A stretch of 64,000 nt of DNA from Azorhizobium doebereinerae UFLA1-100 (GCF_000473085.1 NZ_KI421497.1:36249-100248), one strand, 5' to 3'. Shown: positions 17,524-27,264, numbered from the stretch's first letter. A program made the numbers and translations. The notes: generated from the sequence alone by a model not told the origin.

Positions 17524-19131
17524 ATGGCGATCATCGAGGATGCGGTGGACCGCCGCGCGGAGGCGTTTGCGCGCAATCGCGAGGCCCTGGCGGCAAGCGT
17601 CGCCGACCTGCGCCGCGAGGTGGACCGCATCGCCGAGGGCGGCGGGGCAGTGGCCCGCGAGCGGCACCTGAAGCGCGGCAAGCTGCTGCCGCGCGACCGC
17701 ATCCGCACCCTGCTCGACACCGGCTCGCCCTTCCTGGAGCTCTCGCAGCTCGCCGCTTACGGCCTGTATGAGGACGACGTGCCCGCCGCCGGCCTTATCA
17801 CCGGCATCGGCCGGGTGTCGGGCCGCGAGTGCATGATCGTCGCCAACGACGCCACGGTGAAGGGCGGCACCTACTTCCCCATGACGGTGAAGAAGCACCT
17901 GCGCGCCCAGGCCATCGCGCGGGAGAACCACCTGCCCTGCCTCTATCTGGTGGACAGTGGCGGCGCCAATTTGCCCAACCAGGACGAGGTGTTCCCCGAC
18001 CGCGAGCATTTCGGCCGCATCTTCTTCAACCAGGCCAGCATGTCGGCGGAGGGCATCGCCCAGATCGCCGTGGTGATGGGCTCGTGCACGGCGGGCGGCG
18101 CCTATGTGCCGGCCATGGCCGACCAGTCGATCATGGTGAAGAACCAGGCCACCATCTTCCTCGGCGGCCCGCCGCTGGTGAAGGCCGCCACCGGCGAGGT
18201 GGTGACCGCCGAGGAACTGGGCGGGGCGGACGTCCACACCCGCACCTCCGGCGTCGCCGACCACATGGCGGAGAACGACGCCCATGCGCTGGGCATCGCC
18301 CGCACCATCGTCGCCGGGCTGAACCGGCGGAAATCCCACGGCCTGGAGATCCGCGCGCCGCGCGCGCCGCTCTACGACCCGGAGGAGATCTACGGCATCG
18401 TCTCGCAGGACCCCAAGCGGCCGTTCGACGTGCGCCAGATCATCGCCCGCATCGTCGACGGCTCGGAGTTCGACGAGTTCAAGCCGCTCTACGGCCAGAC
18501 GCTGGTCACCGGCTTCGCCCACATCTTCGGCTATCCGGTTGGCATCATCGCCAACAACGGCATCCTGTTCTCCGAAAGCGCGCAGAAGGGCGCGCATTTC
18601 GTCGAATTGTGCTGCCAGCGCAATATCCCGCTGGTGTTCCTCCAGAACATCACCGGCTTCATGGTCGGGCGGAAATACGAGGCCGGCGGCATCGCCAAGG
18701 ACGGCGCCAAGCTGGTCACGGCTGTCTCCTGCGCTAGCGTGCCGAAATTCACCGTGGTGATCGGCAACTCATTCGGCGCCGGCAATTACGGCATGTGCGG
18801 GCGCGCGTTCGATCCGCGCTTCCTGTGGATGTGGCCCAACGCCCGCATCTCGGTGATGGGCGGCGAGCAGGCGGCCAACGTGCTGGCCCAGGTGAAGCGC
18901 GACGGCATCGAGGGCCGCGGCGGCGCCTGGAGCACGGACGAGGAAGCCGCCTTCAAGGCCCCCATCCAGGCGCAGTATGAGGCCCAGGGCCACCCCTATT
19001 ATTCCTCCGCCCGGCTGTGGGATGACGGCGTGATCGACCCCGCCGACACCCGCATGGTGCTGGCGCTGGCGCTCTCCGCCTCCCTCAACGCCCCCGCGAG
19101 GGAGACACGCTTCGGCGTGTTCCGCATGTGA
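17524..19131 (+). CDS. mccB: 3-methylcrotonyl-CoA carboxylase beta (carboxyltransferase) subunit
   Basis: 535 residues, the usual MccB length. It transfers carboxylate from biotin to 3-methylcrotonyl-CoA in leucine degradation. Seen: [73 protein letters not shown], the oxyanion glycines in [14 protein letters not shown], and the C-terminal-half block [21 protein letters not shown]. The VKGGTYFP and [13 protein letters not shown] blocks separate MccB from propionyl-CoA carboxylase beta. It overlaps the next gene by 4 bp (GTGA), and the hydratase overlaps mccA by 4 bp, giving a tightly coupled three-gene operon. The upstream patch at 17320-17345 (A-run and ACGATCGT) may hold the promoter. Confidence 0.94.
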   Translation: MAIIEDAVDRRAEAFARNREALAASVADLRREVDRIAEGGGAVARERHLKRGKLLPRDRIRTLLDTGSPFLELSQLAAYGLYEDDVPAAGLITGIGRVSGRECMIVANDATVKGGTYFPMTVKKHLRAQAIARENHLPCLYLVDSGGANLPNQDEVFPDREHFGRIFFNQASMSAEGIAQIAVVMGSCTAGGAYVPAMADQSIMVKNQATIFLGGPPLVKAATGEVVTAEELGGADVHTRTSGVADHMAENDAHALGIARTIVAGLNRRKSHGLEIRAPRAPLYDPEEIYGIVSQDPKRPFDVRQIIARIVDGSEFDEFKPLYGQTLVTGFAHIFGYPVGIIANNGILFSESAQKGAHFVELCCQRNIPLVFLQNITGFMVGRKYEAGGIAKDGAKLVTAVSCASVPKFTVVIGNSFGAGNYGMCGRAFDPRFLWMWPNARISVMGGEQAANVLAQVKRDGIEGRGGAWSTDEEAAFKAPIQAQYEAQGHPYYSSARLWDDGVIDPADTRMVLALALSASLNAPARETRFGVFRM

Positions 19132-19904
19132 GCCTGCGCACCGCGCTTGAGGACGGCGTCGCGCTCCTCACCCTCGACCGGCCGGAGGTGCACAACGCCT
19201 TCGACGACGCGCTCATCACCGCGCTGACCGCCGCCTATGAGGCCGCCGCCGCCGATCCCACTGTCCGCGCCATCCTGCTGCGCGCCGAGGGGCCGAGCTT
19301 CTGCTCCGGCGGCGACCTCAACTGGATGCGCCGCATGGCCGGCTATTCCCACGCCGAGAATCTCGCCGACGCGGAGAAGCTCGCCCATCTCATGCGGGTG
19401 ATCGACACCTGCCCCAAGCCGACGCTGGCCCGCGTGCACGGCTCGGCCTTCGCCGGCGCCACCGGCATGATCGCCTGCTCGGACATCGCCGTGGCGGTGC
19501 CGGAGGCGGAATTCGCCGTCACCGAGGTGCGCATCGGCCTCATCCCGGCGGTGATCAGCCCCTATCTGGTGCGGGCCATGGGCGCGCGCGCGGCGCGGCG
19601 CTATTTCCTCACCGCCGAGCGCTTCTCCGCCGACACCGCCCGCGCCCTCGGCCTGGTGCACGAGGTGGTGCCGGCCGCCGATCTCGACGCCGCCCTCGCC
19701 CGCCACCTGAAGGCGCTGCGCGCGGCGAGCCCGGCGGCGCTCGCCGCCACCAAGGCGCTGGTGGCGGCGGTGGACCGGCCCTTGTCCGACGCCGTCATCG
19801 CCGACACCGCCCACCGCATCGCCGACCAGCGCGCCAGCGCCGAAGGCCGCGAGGGGCTCGCCGCCTTCCTGGAAAAACGCAAACCGAACTGGACCGGGGC
19901 ATGA
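19128..19904 (+). CDS. Enoyl-CoA hydratase/isomerase family protein (probable methylglutaconyl-CoA hydratase)
   Basis: 258-residue crotonase-fold enzyme starting at GTG 19128. The acyl-CoA oxyanion hole is visible as [12 protein letters not shown] and [15 protein letters not shown], with the glutamate-bearing region [19 protein letters not shown]. The position between mccB and mccA matches the liu operon order, where this enzyme hydrates 3-methylglutaconyl-CoA to HMG-CoA. Isovaleryl-CoA dehydrogenase and HMG-CoA lyase, which complete the pathway, are not in this window. Confidence 0.88.
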   Translation: MSLRTALEDGVALLTLDRPEVHNAFDDALITALTAAYEAAAADPTVRAILLRAEGPSFCSGGDLNWMRRMAGYSHAENLADAEKLAHLMRVIDTCPKPTLARVHGSAFAGATGMIACSDIAVAVPEAEFAVTEVRIGLIPAVISPYLVRAMGARAARRYFLTAERFSADTARALGLVHEVVPAADLDAALARHLKALRAASPAALAATKALVAAVDRPLSDAVIADTAHRIADQRASAEGREGLAAFLEKRKPNWTGA

Positions 19905-21898
19905 GCCTGCGCAAGCTTCTCATCGCCAATCGCGGCGAGATCGCCGTGCGGGTGATGCGCACCGCGAAAGCCATGGGCATCGCCACCGTCGCGGTCTATT
20001 CCGAGGCCGACGCCCGCGCTTTGCACGTGGAGACCGCCGACGAGGCCTATCCCATCGGCCCCGCCCCGGCGCGCGAGAGCTACCTGAAGATCGACGCCAT
20101 CCTTGCCGCCGCCAAGGCCAGCGGGGCGGATGCGATCCACCCCGGCTACGGCTTCCTGTCGGAGAATGCCGACTTCGCCGACGCCTGCGCGGCGGCGGGG
20201 CTGGTCTTCGTCGGCCCGCCCGCCGCCGCCATCCGCGCCATGGGCTCCAAGAGCGCCGCCAAGGCGCTGATGGAAAAGGCCGGCGTGCCGCTGGTGCCCG
20301 GCTATCACGGCGAGGACCAGGAGCCCGCCTTGCTGCGGGCGGAAGCCGCGCGCATCGGTTATCCCGTGCTCATCAAGGCCTCCGCCGGCGGCGGCGGCAA
20401 GGGCATGAAGGTGGTCACGTTCGACGCCGAATTTCCCGACGCCCTCGCCTCCGCCCAGCGCGAGGCGAAGAGCGCGTTCGGCGACGACCGGGTGCTGATC
20501 GAGAAATACCTCACCCGCCCGCGCCATATCGAGGTGCAAGTGTTCGCCGACGCGCACGGCCATGCGGTCTACCTGCATGAGCGCGACTGTTCGATCCAGC
20601 GCCGCCACCAGAAGGTGGTGGAGGAAGCCCCCGCCCCCGGCCTCTCGCCGGCGCGCCGCGCCGCCATGGGGCAGGCGGCGGTGGATGCCGCCAAGGCGGT
20701 GGGCTATGTGGGCGCCGGCACGGTGGAGTTCATCGCCGAGGGCGAGGACTTCTTCTTCATGGAGATGAACACCCGCCTCCAGGTGGAGCATCCGGTCACC
20801 GAGGCCATCACCGGCCAGGATCTGGTGGAGTGGCAATTGCGGGTGGCGCGCGGCGAAAAGCTGCCGCTGGCCCAGGCCGACATCCCGCTCATCGGCGCCG
20901 CCATCGAGGTGCGGCTCTATGCCGAGGACCCGCAGCGCGATTTCCTGCCCCAGGTGGGCCGGCTCGACCATCTGGCGCTGCCGTTCGCCGTGCCGGGCGT
21001 GCGGGTGGACGCGGGCGTGCGCGCGGGCGATGCCGTCTCCATCCATTACGATCCGATGATCGCCAAGATCATCGCCGCCGGCGCCGACCGCGCCGAGGCG
21101 GTGGGGCGGCTCTGCGCCGCGCTGGCCGCCACCGAGGTGGTGGGCCTCGCCACCAACCGCAGCTTCCTCGCCGCCATCGCCGGCCATCCGGCGTTCGCGG
21201 CGGCCGAGCTGGACACCGGCTTCATCGCCCGCCACGCCGCCGATCTGCTGCCGGCGCCCGAGCCGGTGGACGACCGCATCCTGGCACTCGCGGCCCTCTC
21301 CATCCTGCTGGAGGAGGCCCGCGTCTCGGCCGCCGCCGCCGATCCGGCCGATCCCTTCTCGCCCTGGGGCCTCGCCCCCGGCTGGCGGCTCAACCGCGCC
21401 GCCCACGTGGACCTCACCTTCTCCGACCAGGGCGCCCGCATCGCCGTGCGCGCCCACTACAAGGCAAGCGGCTTCGTGCTGGACCTGCCGGGCGGGCCGC
21501 TGGCGGTGGAGGGCGCGCGCGAGGCCGACGGCACGCTCGCCGCCCGGCTCGACGGGGTGCGGCTGAAGGCGCGCGTGGTGCGCTCGGGCATGAAGCTCAC
21601 GGTGTTCGCGGGCGGGCTGGAGCGGACGGTGGAGTTCGTCGATCCCCGCGTCGCCTCCATCGACGCCACCGGCACCGCCGGTCGCCTCGTGGCGCCCATG
21701 CCGGGCACGGTGATCCGCGTCGCCGTGGAGCCCGGCCAGGCAGTGCTGAAGGGCGCCGCCCTCGTGGTGGTTGAGGCGATGAAGATGGAGCACACCGTCA
21801 CCGCCCCCCGCGACGGCGTGGTGCAGGCGGTGAACTTCGCCGTCGGCGACCTGGTGGACGAAGGCGCGGAACTGCTGGTGCTGGACGAGGCGGGCTGA
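19901..21898 (+). CDS. mccA: 3-methylcrotonyl-CoA carboxylase alpha (biotin) subunit
   Basis: 665 residues combining biotin carboxylase and biotin carrier. Order: N-terminal ANRGEIAVRVMRTAKAMGIA, ATP-grasp with glycine loop KASAGGGGKGMKVV (about 165-180), catalytic-region motifs ERDCSIQRRHQKVVEEAP and MEMNTRLQVEHPVTE, a middle MccA-specific domain, and the biotinyl motif VVEAMKMEHTV near residue 627 with Lys as attachment site. It carboxylates its biotin with ATP and bicarbonate and passes it to MccB. It starts inside the hydratase stop (ATGA overlap). Confidence 0.95.
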   Translation: MSLRKLLIANRGEIAVRVMRTAKAMGIATVAVYSEADARALHVETADEAYPIGPAPARESYLKIDAILAAAKASGADAIHPGYGFLSENADFADACAAAGLVFVGPPAAAIRAMGSKSAAKALMEKAGVPLVPGYHGEDQEPALLRAEAARIGYPVLIKASAGGGGKGMKVVTFDAEFPDALASAQREAKSAFGDDRVLIEKYLTRPRHIEVQVFADAHGHAVYLHERDCSIQRRHQKVVEEAPAPGLSPARRAAMGQAAVDAAKAVGYVGAGTVEFIAEGEDFFFMEMNTRLQVEHPVTEAITGQDLVEWQLRVARGEKLPLAQADIPLIGAAIEVRLYAEDPQRDFLPQVGRLDHLALPFAVPGVRVDAGVRAGDAVSIHYDPMIAKIIAAGADRAEAVGRLCAALAATEVVGLATNRSFLAAIAGHPAFAAAELDTGFIARHAADLLPAPEPVDDRILALAALSILLEEARVSAAAADPADPFSPWGLAPGWRLNRAAHVDLTFSDQGARIAVRAHYKASGFVLDLPGGPLAVEGAREADGTLAARLDGVRLKARVVRSGMKLTVFAGGLERTVEFVDPRVASIDATGTAGRLVAPMPGTVIRVAVEPGQAVLKGAALVVVEAMKMEHTVTAPRDGVVQAVNFAVGDLVDEGAELLVLDEAG

Positions 21899-21998
21899 GG
21901 GGCGGAAGCGGGCGTCGCGACCGAAGCTGGCCCCCACCCGAACCACGCCGGAAACGCCCTCTCCCGCTTGCGCAGGATCACCCTGCCGACGCGGGCAC

Positions 21999-22035
21999 CT
22001 CCCCCCTTGCGGGGGAGGGCAGGGAGGGGGGTGAA
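21999..22035. repeat. G-rich palindromic intergenic repeat, subtype B (inverse orientation)
   Basis: CTCCCCCCTTGCGGGGGAGG core followed by a second purine block and GGGGGGTGAA. Confidence 0.65.
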
Positions 22036-22103
22036 ACGCGCGCCGATGGCGACCCGCCTGAAGAAGGCGCCCGGCTTTTGAACACGCGTGAAGGGGCAGC
22101 CGC

Positions 22104-22144
22104 TTCACCCCCCTCCCCAAACCCTCCCCCGCAAGGGGGGAGGG
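22104..22144. repeat. G-rich palindromic intergenic repeat, subtype B
   Basis: TTCACCCCCCTCCCC then an AAACC spacer and CTCCCCCGCAAGGGGGGAGG. Together with 21999-22035 it forms an inverted pair of the opposite polarity to the pairs near 8600 and 13300. Confidence 0.65.
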
Positions 22145-22276
22145 AGTATGGCGTGCCCAGCCAAAGCCGTGCGCGCCCTATCCGGGACGTTCGCGAAAAG
22201 GCGTTCTCCCGCTTGCGGGAAGGGTCGGGTGGCGCCGCGCGCCAGCGCGGAAAGACCAACCCTAAACGCCGCGCCC

Positions 22277-23143
22277 CTACGCCCGGCCGCGGCGGCTGCG
22301 TTCGGGGAGGACCTGGTGGGCGATCCAGTTGCGCACCTCGGCGGTGCGCAGCTCCTTGGAGATCACCGCCCCGTCCACCCCGTGGCGCCAGACCAGCGCC
22401 GCGTTGGCCGGGTCGCGCTCCAGCTTCTCCAGGTCGCAGATGAAGGCGCTCTCCTCATCCTCGTCGAGGAAGAAGCCCTCCGCCACCAGCGACGGGCTGA
22501 GCCGGCGGAAGATCGCCGCCATCTCGCGGAACGGATATTCGGGGTGGTACTGCACCCCCCAGGCGGTGCTGCGGCCGGCCTTGAACTCGGCCGCCTGCAC
22601 CTGGGAATGCTCGTTGGTGGCGAGCAGGCGCGCGCCGGGGGGCAGCGTCTCCACCTCGTCCAGATGCACCGTCATGGCCTCGAACACCTCGGGCTTGCCG
22701 GCGAACATGCCGTGGTCGCGCCCGTGCTCGGTGACGCGGATGCGCCGGCCGAAGCCCACTTCCCGGCCGCGCGGATTGCGCCGCACCGCCCCGCCCGCCG
22801 CCGTGGTCAGCAGTTGCAGGCCCCAGCAGCTGCCGAAGATGGGCGTGCCGGTGTCGAAGGCGGAGCGGATCAGGTCGATCTGCTGCTGCACCTCCACCCC
22901 GCCATTGTAGATGTTCAGCGACGAGCCGGTGATGGCGATGCCGTCATAGCCGTCCAGGCCCGCGCTGTCGGGCAAATTGGCGCCGGGATCGGCGGGATAG
23001 CAGATGTCCACCACCGCCGCGGGGAGGATCTCGCGCAGCAGCCGGGCATAGCCCTCGCTCGCCGCCTCGCCTCCGAAGCTCACCTGCCGCGCGCGGGCTT
23101 CGGCGACATTTCCTTCAACGACCAGGAGACGGGGAGCGGGCAT
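22277..23143 (-). CDS. Class I glutamine amidotransferase (GMP synthase-like domain)
   Basis: 288-residue stand-alone GATase1. The nucleophile cysteine is C106 in FGSCWGLQLL; the His-Glu pair is H200/E202 in QYHPEYPF. The substrate-loop TGSSLNIYNG and the region after NEHSQVQAAEF fit the YfeJ/GuaA-like group. Such proteins release ammonia from glutamine for a partner or hydrolyse gamma-glutamyl bonds directly; no synthase partner lies next to it. The start at 23143 (MPAPRLLVVEGN) has a purine-rich site (GAGACGGGGAGC) upstream on the minus strand; the longer open frame beyond it runs into the transporter remnant and the hairpin repeat. Confidence 0.85.
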   Translation of the reverse strand: MPAPRLLVVEGNVAEARARQVSFGGEAASEGYARLLREILPAAVVDICYPADPGANLPDSAGLDGYDGIAITGSSLNIYNGGVEVQQQIDLIRSAFDTGTPIFGSCWGLQLLTTAAGGAVRRNPRGREVGFGRRIRVTEHGRDHGMFAGKPEVFEAMTVHLDEVETLPPGARLLATNEHSQVQAAEFKAGRSTAWGVQYHPEYPFREMAAIFRRLSPSLVAEGFFLDEDEESAFICDLEKLERDPANAALVWRHGVDGAVISKELRTAEVRNWIAHQVLPERSRRGRA

Positions 23144-23258
23144 GACGGACCAGGGCAGGATGGGAGGGGCGGACGGCCATGACGGGCGGCGGAGGCCGCC
23201 GGCCCGCATGTTCGCGTTCGCAGCATAGAGCGCATTTTGACGAAAGAGAGGTGCGCCA

Positions 23259-23310
23259 GTGGTTCGACCGCGACAGATGAAACCCATCTGCCGCAAGCGG
23301 GTCGAACCAC
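23259..23310. repeat. Long nested hairpin (11-bp outer stem, 6-bp inner stem)
   Basis: GTGGTTCGACC (23259-23269) pairs perfectly with GGTCGAACCAC (23300-23310). Inside, CAGATG and CATCTG pair around AAACC. No T-run follows on either strand. It sits between the amidotransferase start and the broken EamA gene. It looks like a dispersed palindromic element or a structured RNA segment; copies elsewhere in the genome would settle which. Confidence 0.6.
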
Positions 23311-23337
23311 AACTCTTTGATCCACTAGGCTTGTCGC

Positions 23338-24257
23338 TCAATCCCCCAGCGTCGCCTCCAGCGTGCGGGCGGCGCGCGCCTTGCGCTCGTAGAACAGGAG
23401 ATAGATGCCCGACGCGATCACGATGGCCGCCCCGGCCAGCGTCCAGGCGCTCGGCACCTGGCCGAACAGCAGCCAGCCGAGCACCACCATGCCGATGATC
23501 TGGATGTAGAGATAGGGCGCCAGCGTCGCCGCAGGGGCGTGGCGGTGGGCCATGATCAGCAGCATGTGGCCGCCGCCGGCCACCGCGCCCAGCACCAGCA
23601 GGGCGCCGAACACCAGCGGCTCGTGCGGCGTCTCCCACATGACGGGCAAGGGCAGGGAGGCCGCCACGGAGCCGACCAGCGAGGAATAGAACAGCGTCGT
23701 CGGCGTCTTGTCGCTGTCCGCCAGCATGCGGGTGGCGATGGCATAGAGCGCGTAGCAGAGCGAGGCGCCGAGCGAGAGCAGCGCCGCCGGATGGATGCCG
23801 GAGCCCGGCTGGGCCACCAGCAGCCGGCGAAGCCCACGGTGATGGCCGCCCAGTGCCGCGCGCCCACCCATTCGCCCAGCATCGGCCCGGCGAACACCGC
23901 CACGAAGAAGGGGGCGGAGAACATGATGGAGACCGTCTGGTCCAGTTGAAGATACTGGAGCGCGGTGAAATTGAGCAGGGTGCAGCCGAACAGCAGCGCC
24001 GAGCGGCCGATCTGGAGCCAGGGCCGGCGGGTGCGCAGCAGGCCGGGCACCGTCCAGGGATTGAAGACGATGAGCGCGATGGCGAAGTGGATGACGTAGC
24101 GCGCCCACACGATCATCGCCACGTTGATGTGCGCGCTGAGCCATTTGGCGGTCGCGTCGGAGACGGCGAAGGACGACACGGCGAGGCACATCAGGCCGAT
24201 GCCGACGAGGCGCGAGGCGGCGGCCGGGCGGGAGGGCGCGTGCATGCCGGGCCTCAT
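23338..24257 (-). pseudogene. EamA/DMT family transporter, interrupted by a 1-bp frameshift
   Basis: The N-terminal half reads in one frame from ATG 24257 (or 24245): LVGIGLMCLAVSSFAVSDAT, WARYVIHFAIALIVF, SALLFGCTLLNFTALQYL, SIMFSAPFFVAVFAGPML, HWAAITVGFAG. The rest continues in another frame: LLVAQPGSGIHPAALLSLGA, LFYSSLVGSVAASLPL, LAPYLYIQIIGMVVLGWLL. The join falls at about 23821-23826, where GGCTGCTG would need to be GGCCTGCTG; adding that one C gives a continuous 306-residue, ten-helix drug/metabolite exporter. It is either a recent pseudogene or a sequencing error. No other damage is visible, so the lesion is recent if real. Confidence 0.85.
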
Positions 24258-24593
24258 GCCCCCCGCGCGCGGCGGGGGACGCAGCACGGGACGCGGCGAA
24301 CGGACGGGCGCCTGTCGCGCGGGCGATGGTGCGGCATGTCTCCCCCGTGGCCACGTCGGCGGCGGCCAGCCTTTAAATCCTTTGAAACAGGGATAGCGCG
24401 CGGGCGGGAACGGGCGAAACAGATAAAGCTGCATGCGGTCCCCGCCGCCCATGCGCATGGCGCGGAGCGGCACCGCGCGGAACGCAGGGCATCGCGTGGG
24501 ACGGCGCGGGCGGCCCGCGCCGTCCGGGGCGGCGAAAGCCCGGCCGGCATGCTATCTGGATGCCGTCCGCCCCGTCCTCACCCCGGTTGCGCC
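24258..24593. other. Divergent intergenic stretch before the pseudouridine synthase
   Basis: 336 bp without a supported gene. An AT-richer patch at 24372-24400 (TTTAAATCCTTTGAAAC) could hold a promoter for either side, but no clear -35/-10 pair is seen. Confidence 0.35.
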
Positions 24594-25361
24594 ATGTCTT
24601 CAGCTTCCCCTTCCCCTGCCCCTGGCGGCGACACGCCCTCGCCGCTGGCCGCGCGCCTCCTCCATCGCGACGGCATGGTGCTGGTGCTGGACAAGCCCGC
24701 CGGCCTGCCGGTGCATCCCGGCCCCAAGGGCGGGGAGACGCTGCACGACCATTTGCCCGGCCTGCGCTTCGGCCTGCCGCGCGCGCCGGAGCTGGCGCAC
24801 CGGCTCGACAAGGACACCTCCGGCTGCCTGGTGCTGGGCCGCCATGCCAAGGCGCTGGCGCTGCTCAACCGGCTGTTCGCCGAGGGCAAGGTGGACAAGA
24901 CCTATGTGGCGGTGACCAAGGGCGCGCCGGCGGAGGATGCGGGGCGCATCGACCAGCCGCTGGCCAAGCGCTCGCCGCATCGCGGCTGGTGGATGCAGGC
25001 GGTGCCCAAGGGTACCCCCGGCGGGCTGGAGGCGATCACCGACTGGCGGGTGCTGGCCCGCGTGGACGGGCTGGCGGTGATGGCGCTCTCGCCGGTGACC
25101 GGGCGCACCCACCAGCTGCGCGCCCACCTCTCCCATCTCGGCTTCCCGATCCTGGGCGACGCCATCTATGGCGGCGCCTCGCGCCTGCCGGGCGGGCCGA
25201 TGCTGCACCTGCATTCGCGCCGCGTGGTGCTGCCGGTGGCCAAGAACGGCCCGCCGCTGGACGCCCGCGCGCCCCTGCCGCCGCACATGGCCGAGACGCT
25301 CACTGCGCTGGGGCTCGACCCGGCGGCGCTGGAAGCCGCCGCCGACACCGCCTTCGACTGA
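24594..25361 (+). CDS. RluA family 23S rRNA/tRNA pseudouridine synthase
   Basis: 255 residues. The catalytic motif HRLDKDTSGCLVLG (about residues 65-78) contains the essential aspartate. It is preceded by VLDKPAGLPVHPGP and followed by KTYVAVTKG and SPVTGRTHQLRAHLSHLGFPILGDAIYGG. There is no S4 domain, so it is closest to the RluA/RluC-like short forms that convert uridine to pseudouridine in rRNA or tRNA. The specific site modified cannot be told. The start at 24594 gives a short serine/proline leader. It converges on the second EamA gene. Confidence 0.9.
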   Translation: MSSASPSPAPGGDTPSPLAARLLHRDGMVLVLDKPAGLPVHPGPKGGETLHDHLPGLRFGLPRAPELAHRLDKDTSGCLVLGRHAKALALLNRLFAEGKVDKTYVAVTKGAPAEDAGRIDQPLAKRSPHRGWWMQAVPKGTPGGLEAITDWRVLARVDGLAVMALSPVTGRTHQLRAHLSHLGFPILGDAIYGGASRLPGGPMLHLHSRRVVLPVAKNGPPLDARAPLPPHMAETLTALGLDPAALEAAADTAFD

Positions 25362-25374
25362 CCTTTATCGCGCG

Positions 25375-26286
25375 CTACCGCCGCTCGCGCGTCACCAGCC
25401 AGATGCCGGCGGCGATCGGCGCGACGCCGAGGAAATCCAGCGGCGGCACATGCTCGCCCAGCAGCGCCCAGCCGAAGAACAGGCCGAGCGGCGGCATCAG
25501 GAAGTGCAGCGCGGTGGCCTCGGTGGCGGTGGAGCGGCCGAGGATGAAGTACCACAGGCTGTAGCCGCCCACCGAGACCCCCACCACCAGATAGGCGAAG
25601 GCCCACAGGAAGGGCTGCGTCACATGGATGGCGGAGACGCTCTCGGTCGCCAGCGCCACCGGCAGCAAGGCGATGCCGCCCGCCAGGCACTGGATGCCGC
25701 TCGCCTGCCACAGGCCGGACGACGTGCGCAGCCGCTTGTAGACCAGTGTGCCGCTGGTGAGGGCGACCAGCGCGCCGAGGATGAACAGCGTGCCCGTCAG
25801 CCCCTCGTGGCCGCCGGCGAGGCGCGAGCGCAGCACGATGGCGACGCCGGCCATGCCCAGCAGCAGGCCGCCCAGCTTGCGCAAGGTGAGCCGCTCGCCC
25901 AGCACCGGCCCGGCCACCAGCGCGGTGAGCAGCGGATTGGCCGAGATGATCACCGCGGTGAAGCCGGAGGACACCATGGTCATGCCGGTGAAGCTCAGGC
26001 CCAGATAGACCGCATTGTTGAGGATGCCGGCGAGGATGAGCGAGGCCCAGTCCCGCCCGCTCAGCCGCTTCAGCGCGCCGGTGAGCGCGCAGGCGCCAAG
26101 GATCAGGCCGCCGGCGAACAGGAAGCGCAGGGTCAGCAGCAGCAGCGGCGGGCAGTCCACCAGCGCCACCTTGCCGGCGGCGAAGGCCGAGCTCCACAGC
26201 ACGCAGAACAAGGCGATCAGCAGCGGCGTGGTGCCGAACGGCTGCGCCGTGGCGGCGGGGGTGGTGGTCAGCTTGGCGGTGGACAT
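25375..26286 (-). CDS. EamA/DMT family transporter
   Basis: 303-residue integral membrane protein with ten predicted helices in two EamA repeats: TTPLLIALFCVLWSSAFAAG at the start, then SLILAGILNNAVYLGLSFTG, VSSGFTAVIISANPLLTALV, LLGMAGVAIVLRS, and the second repeat from GALVALTSGTLVYKR to FLGVAPIAAGIWLVTRERR. Members export small metabolites or amino acids. The gene is intact, unlike the paralogue at 23338-24257. It is divergently transcribed from a LysR regulator with 109 bp between starts, so that regulator probably controls it. Confidence 0.9.
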   Translation of the reverse strand: MSTAKLTTTPAATAQPFGTTPLLIALFCVLWSSAFAAGKVALVDCPPLLLLTLRFLFAGGLILGACALTGALKRLSGRDWASLILAGILNNAVYLGLSFTGMTMVSSGFTAVIISANPLLTALVAGPVLGERLTLRKLGGLLLGMAGVAIVLRSRLAGGHEGLTGTLFILGALVALTSGTLVYKRLRTSSGLWQASGIQCLAGGIALLPVALATESVSAIHVTQPFLWAFAYLVVGVSVGGYSLWYFILGRSTATEATALHFLMPPLGLFFGWALLGEHVPPLDFLGVAPIAAGIWLVTRERR

Positions 26287-26334
26287 CTTTGGCGTCTCCT
26301 CGGGGGCCACCAAGCCACAGGCGGATCGAATTGA

Positions 26335-26350
26335 GAAATTCGATGTTTTC
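26335..26350. promoter_or_regulatory. Candidate LysR binding site between transporter and regulator
   Basis: GAAA and TTTC flank eight bases (GAAATTCGATGTTTTC) in an AT-rich patch of the 109-bp divergent gap; the position is where LysR proteins usually bind to control themselves and the opposite gene. Weak symmetry, so tentative. Confidence 0.3.
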
Positions 26351-26395
26351 ATGCCTAATAGTGGAAATCCAAATGGAATGCCCGGAGCCCCGGCC

Positions 26396-27262
26396 ATGCT
26401 CGACCTCGACCTGTTGCATGCCTTCGTCAGCGTGGTGGATGCGGGCGGCTTCACCCGCGCCGGCGAACGCGTCCACCGCACGCAATCCACCGTCAGCCAG
26501 CAGATCCGCCGGCTGGAGCTGGCGGCGGGGCGCGCCCTGTTCGCCCGCGCCGGCCGGCAGGTGCGCCTGACCGAGGATGGCGAGCGCCTGCTCGGCTATG
26601 CCCGCCGCATCCTGGCGCTGTCGGCGGAGGCCAAGGCCGCGCTCGCCGCCGAGGCGCCGGCGGTGGTGCTGCGGCTCGGCATGCCCGACGACATCGCGGT
26701 CGCCGCGCTGACCCGCGTGGTGGCGGCCTTCGCCGCCGCCCATCAGGACGTGCGCCTCGCCGTGCGCTGCGGCCTCAGCCTCGACCTGGAGGCCGACCTG
26801 AAGAAAGGCGATCTCGACGTGGTGCTGCTGAAGCGCGAGCCCGGCCGCGCCGGCGCGCGCGCCGCCTGGGCCGAGCATCTGGTCTGGGTCGGCGGCGCCG
26901 GGGCCGGCGTGCCGCGCGACCCGGTGCCGCTGGTGGCCTTCCCGCAGGGCTGCCTCTACCGCAACCGCGCCGTGGACGCCTTGGAGCGGGCGGGCCGCAC
27001 CTGGCGCATCGCCTATGAATGCCCCAACCTCGTCGGCATCCAGACGGCGGTGGAGAGCGGGCTCGGCATCGCCCTGCTGGAGCGCCGCGCGGTGCAGCCG
27101 GCGCACCGGGTGCTGGCCGCCGCCGACGGCCTGCCGGTCATCGCCGCCTCCGAGCTGGCGCTGTGCGTGCGCGACGGCGCCGGCCCCGCCGCCGAGGCCC
27201 TGGCCGCCGTGGTGGCAGAGTTCTGCGCCGCGCCCGGCGCGCTGGCCGCGCGGGCGGCGTGA
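26396..27262 (+). CDS. LysR family transcriptional regulator
   Basis: 288 residues. The N-terminal winged helix is typical: LDLLHAFVSVVDAGGFTRAG, then VHRTQSTVSQQIRRLE and LFARAGRQVRLTEDGERLL. The effector domain follows from about residue 90 (LRLGMPDDIAVAALTRVVAA). The start at 26396 puts the helix-turn-helix at the normal distance from the N-terminus. Divergent from an EamA exporter, a common pairing in which LysR senses the exported compound. The C-terminus ends two bases before the glk stop on the opposite strand. Confidence 0.92.
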   Translation: MLDLDLLHAFVSVVDAGGFTRAGERVHRTQSTVSQQIRRLELAAGRALFARAGRQVRLTEDGERLLGYARRILALSAEAKAALAAEAPAVVLRLGMPDDIAVAALTRVVAAFAAAHQDVRLAVRCGLSLDLEADLKKGDLDVVLLKREPGRAGARAAWAEHLVWVGGAGAGVPRDPVPLVAFPQGCLYRNRAVDALERAGRTWRIAYECPNLVGIQTAVESGLGIALLERRAVQPAHRVLAAADGLPVIAASELALCVRDGAGPAAEALAAVVAEFCAAPGALAARAA

Positions 27263-27264
27263 AA

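Larger units (their letters stand above)
21899..22276. other. Repeat-bearing intergenic stretch after mccA
   Basis: No gene is supported between the convergent mccA and amidotransferase genes. It contains two subtype B palindromes (21999-22035 and 22104-22144) oriented away from each other and two shortened subtype A cores near 21958-21972 and 22203-22221. Confidence 0.55.

Noticed and set aside
19601-22120. 839-codon open frame antisense to the hydratase and mccA genes
   Set aside because: Gly/Val/His-rich shadow frame without motifs; the biotin carboxylase on the other strand is unambiguous.
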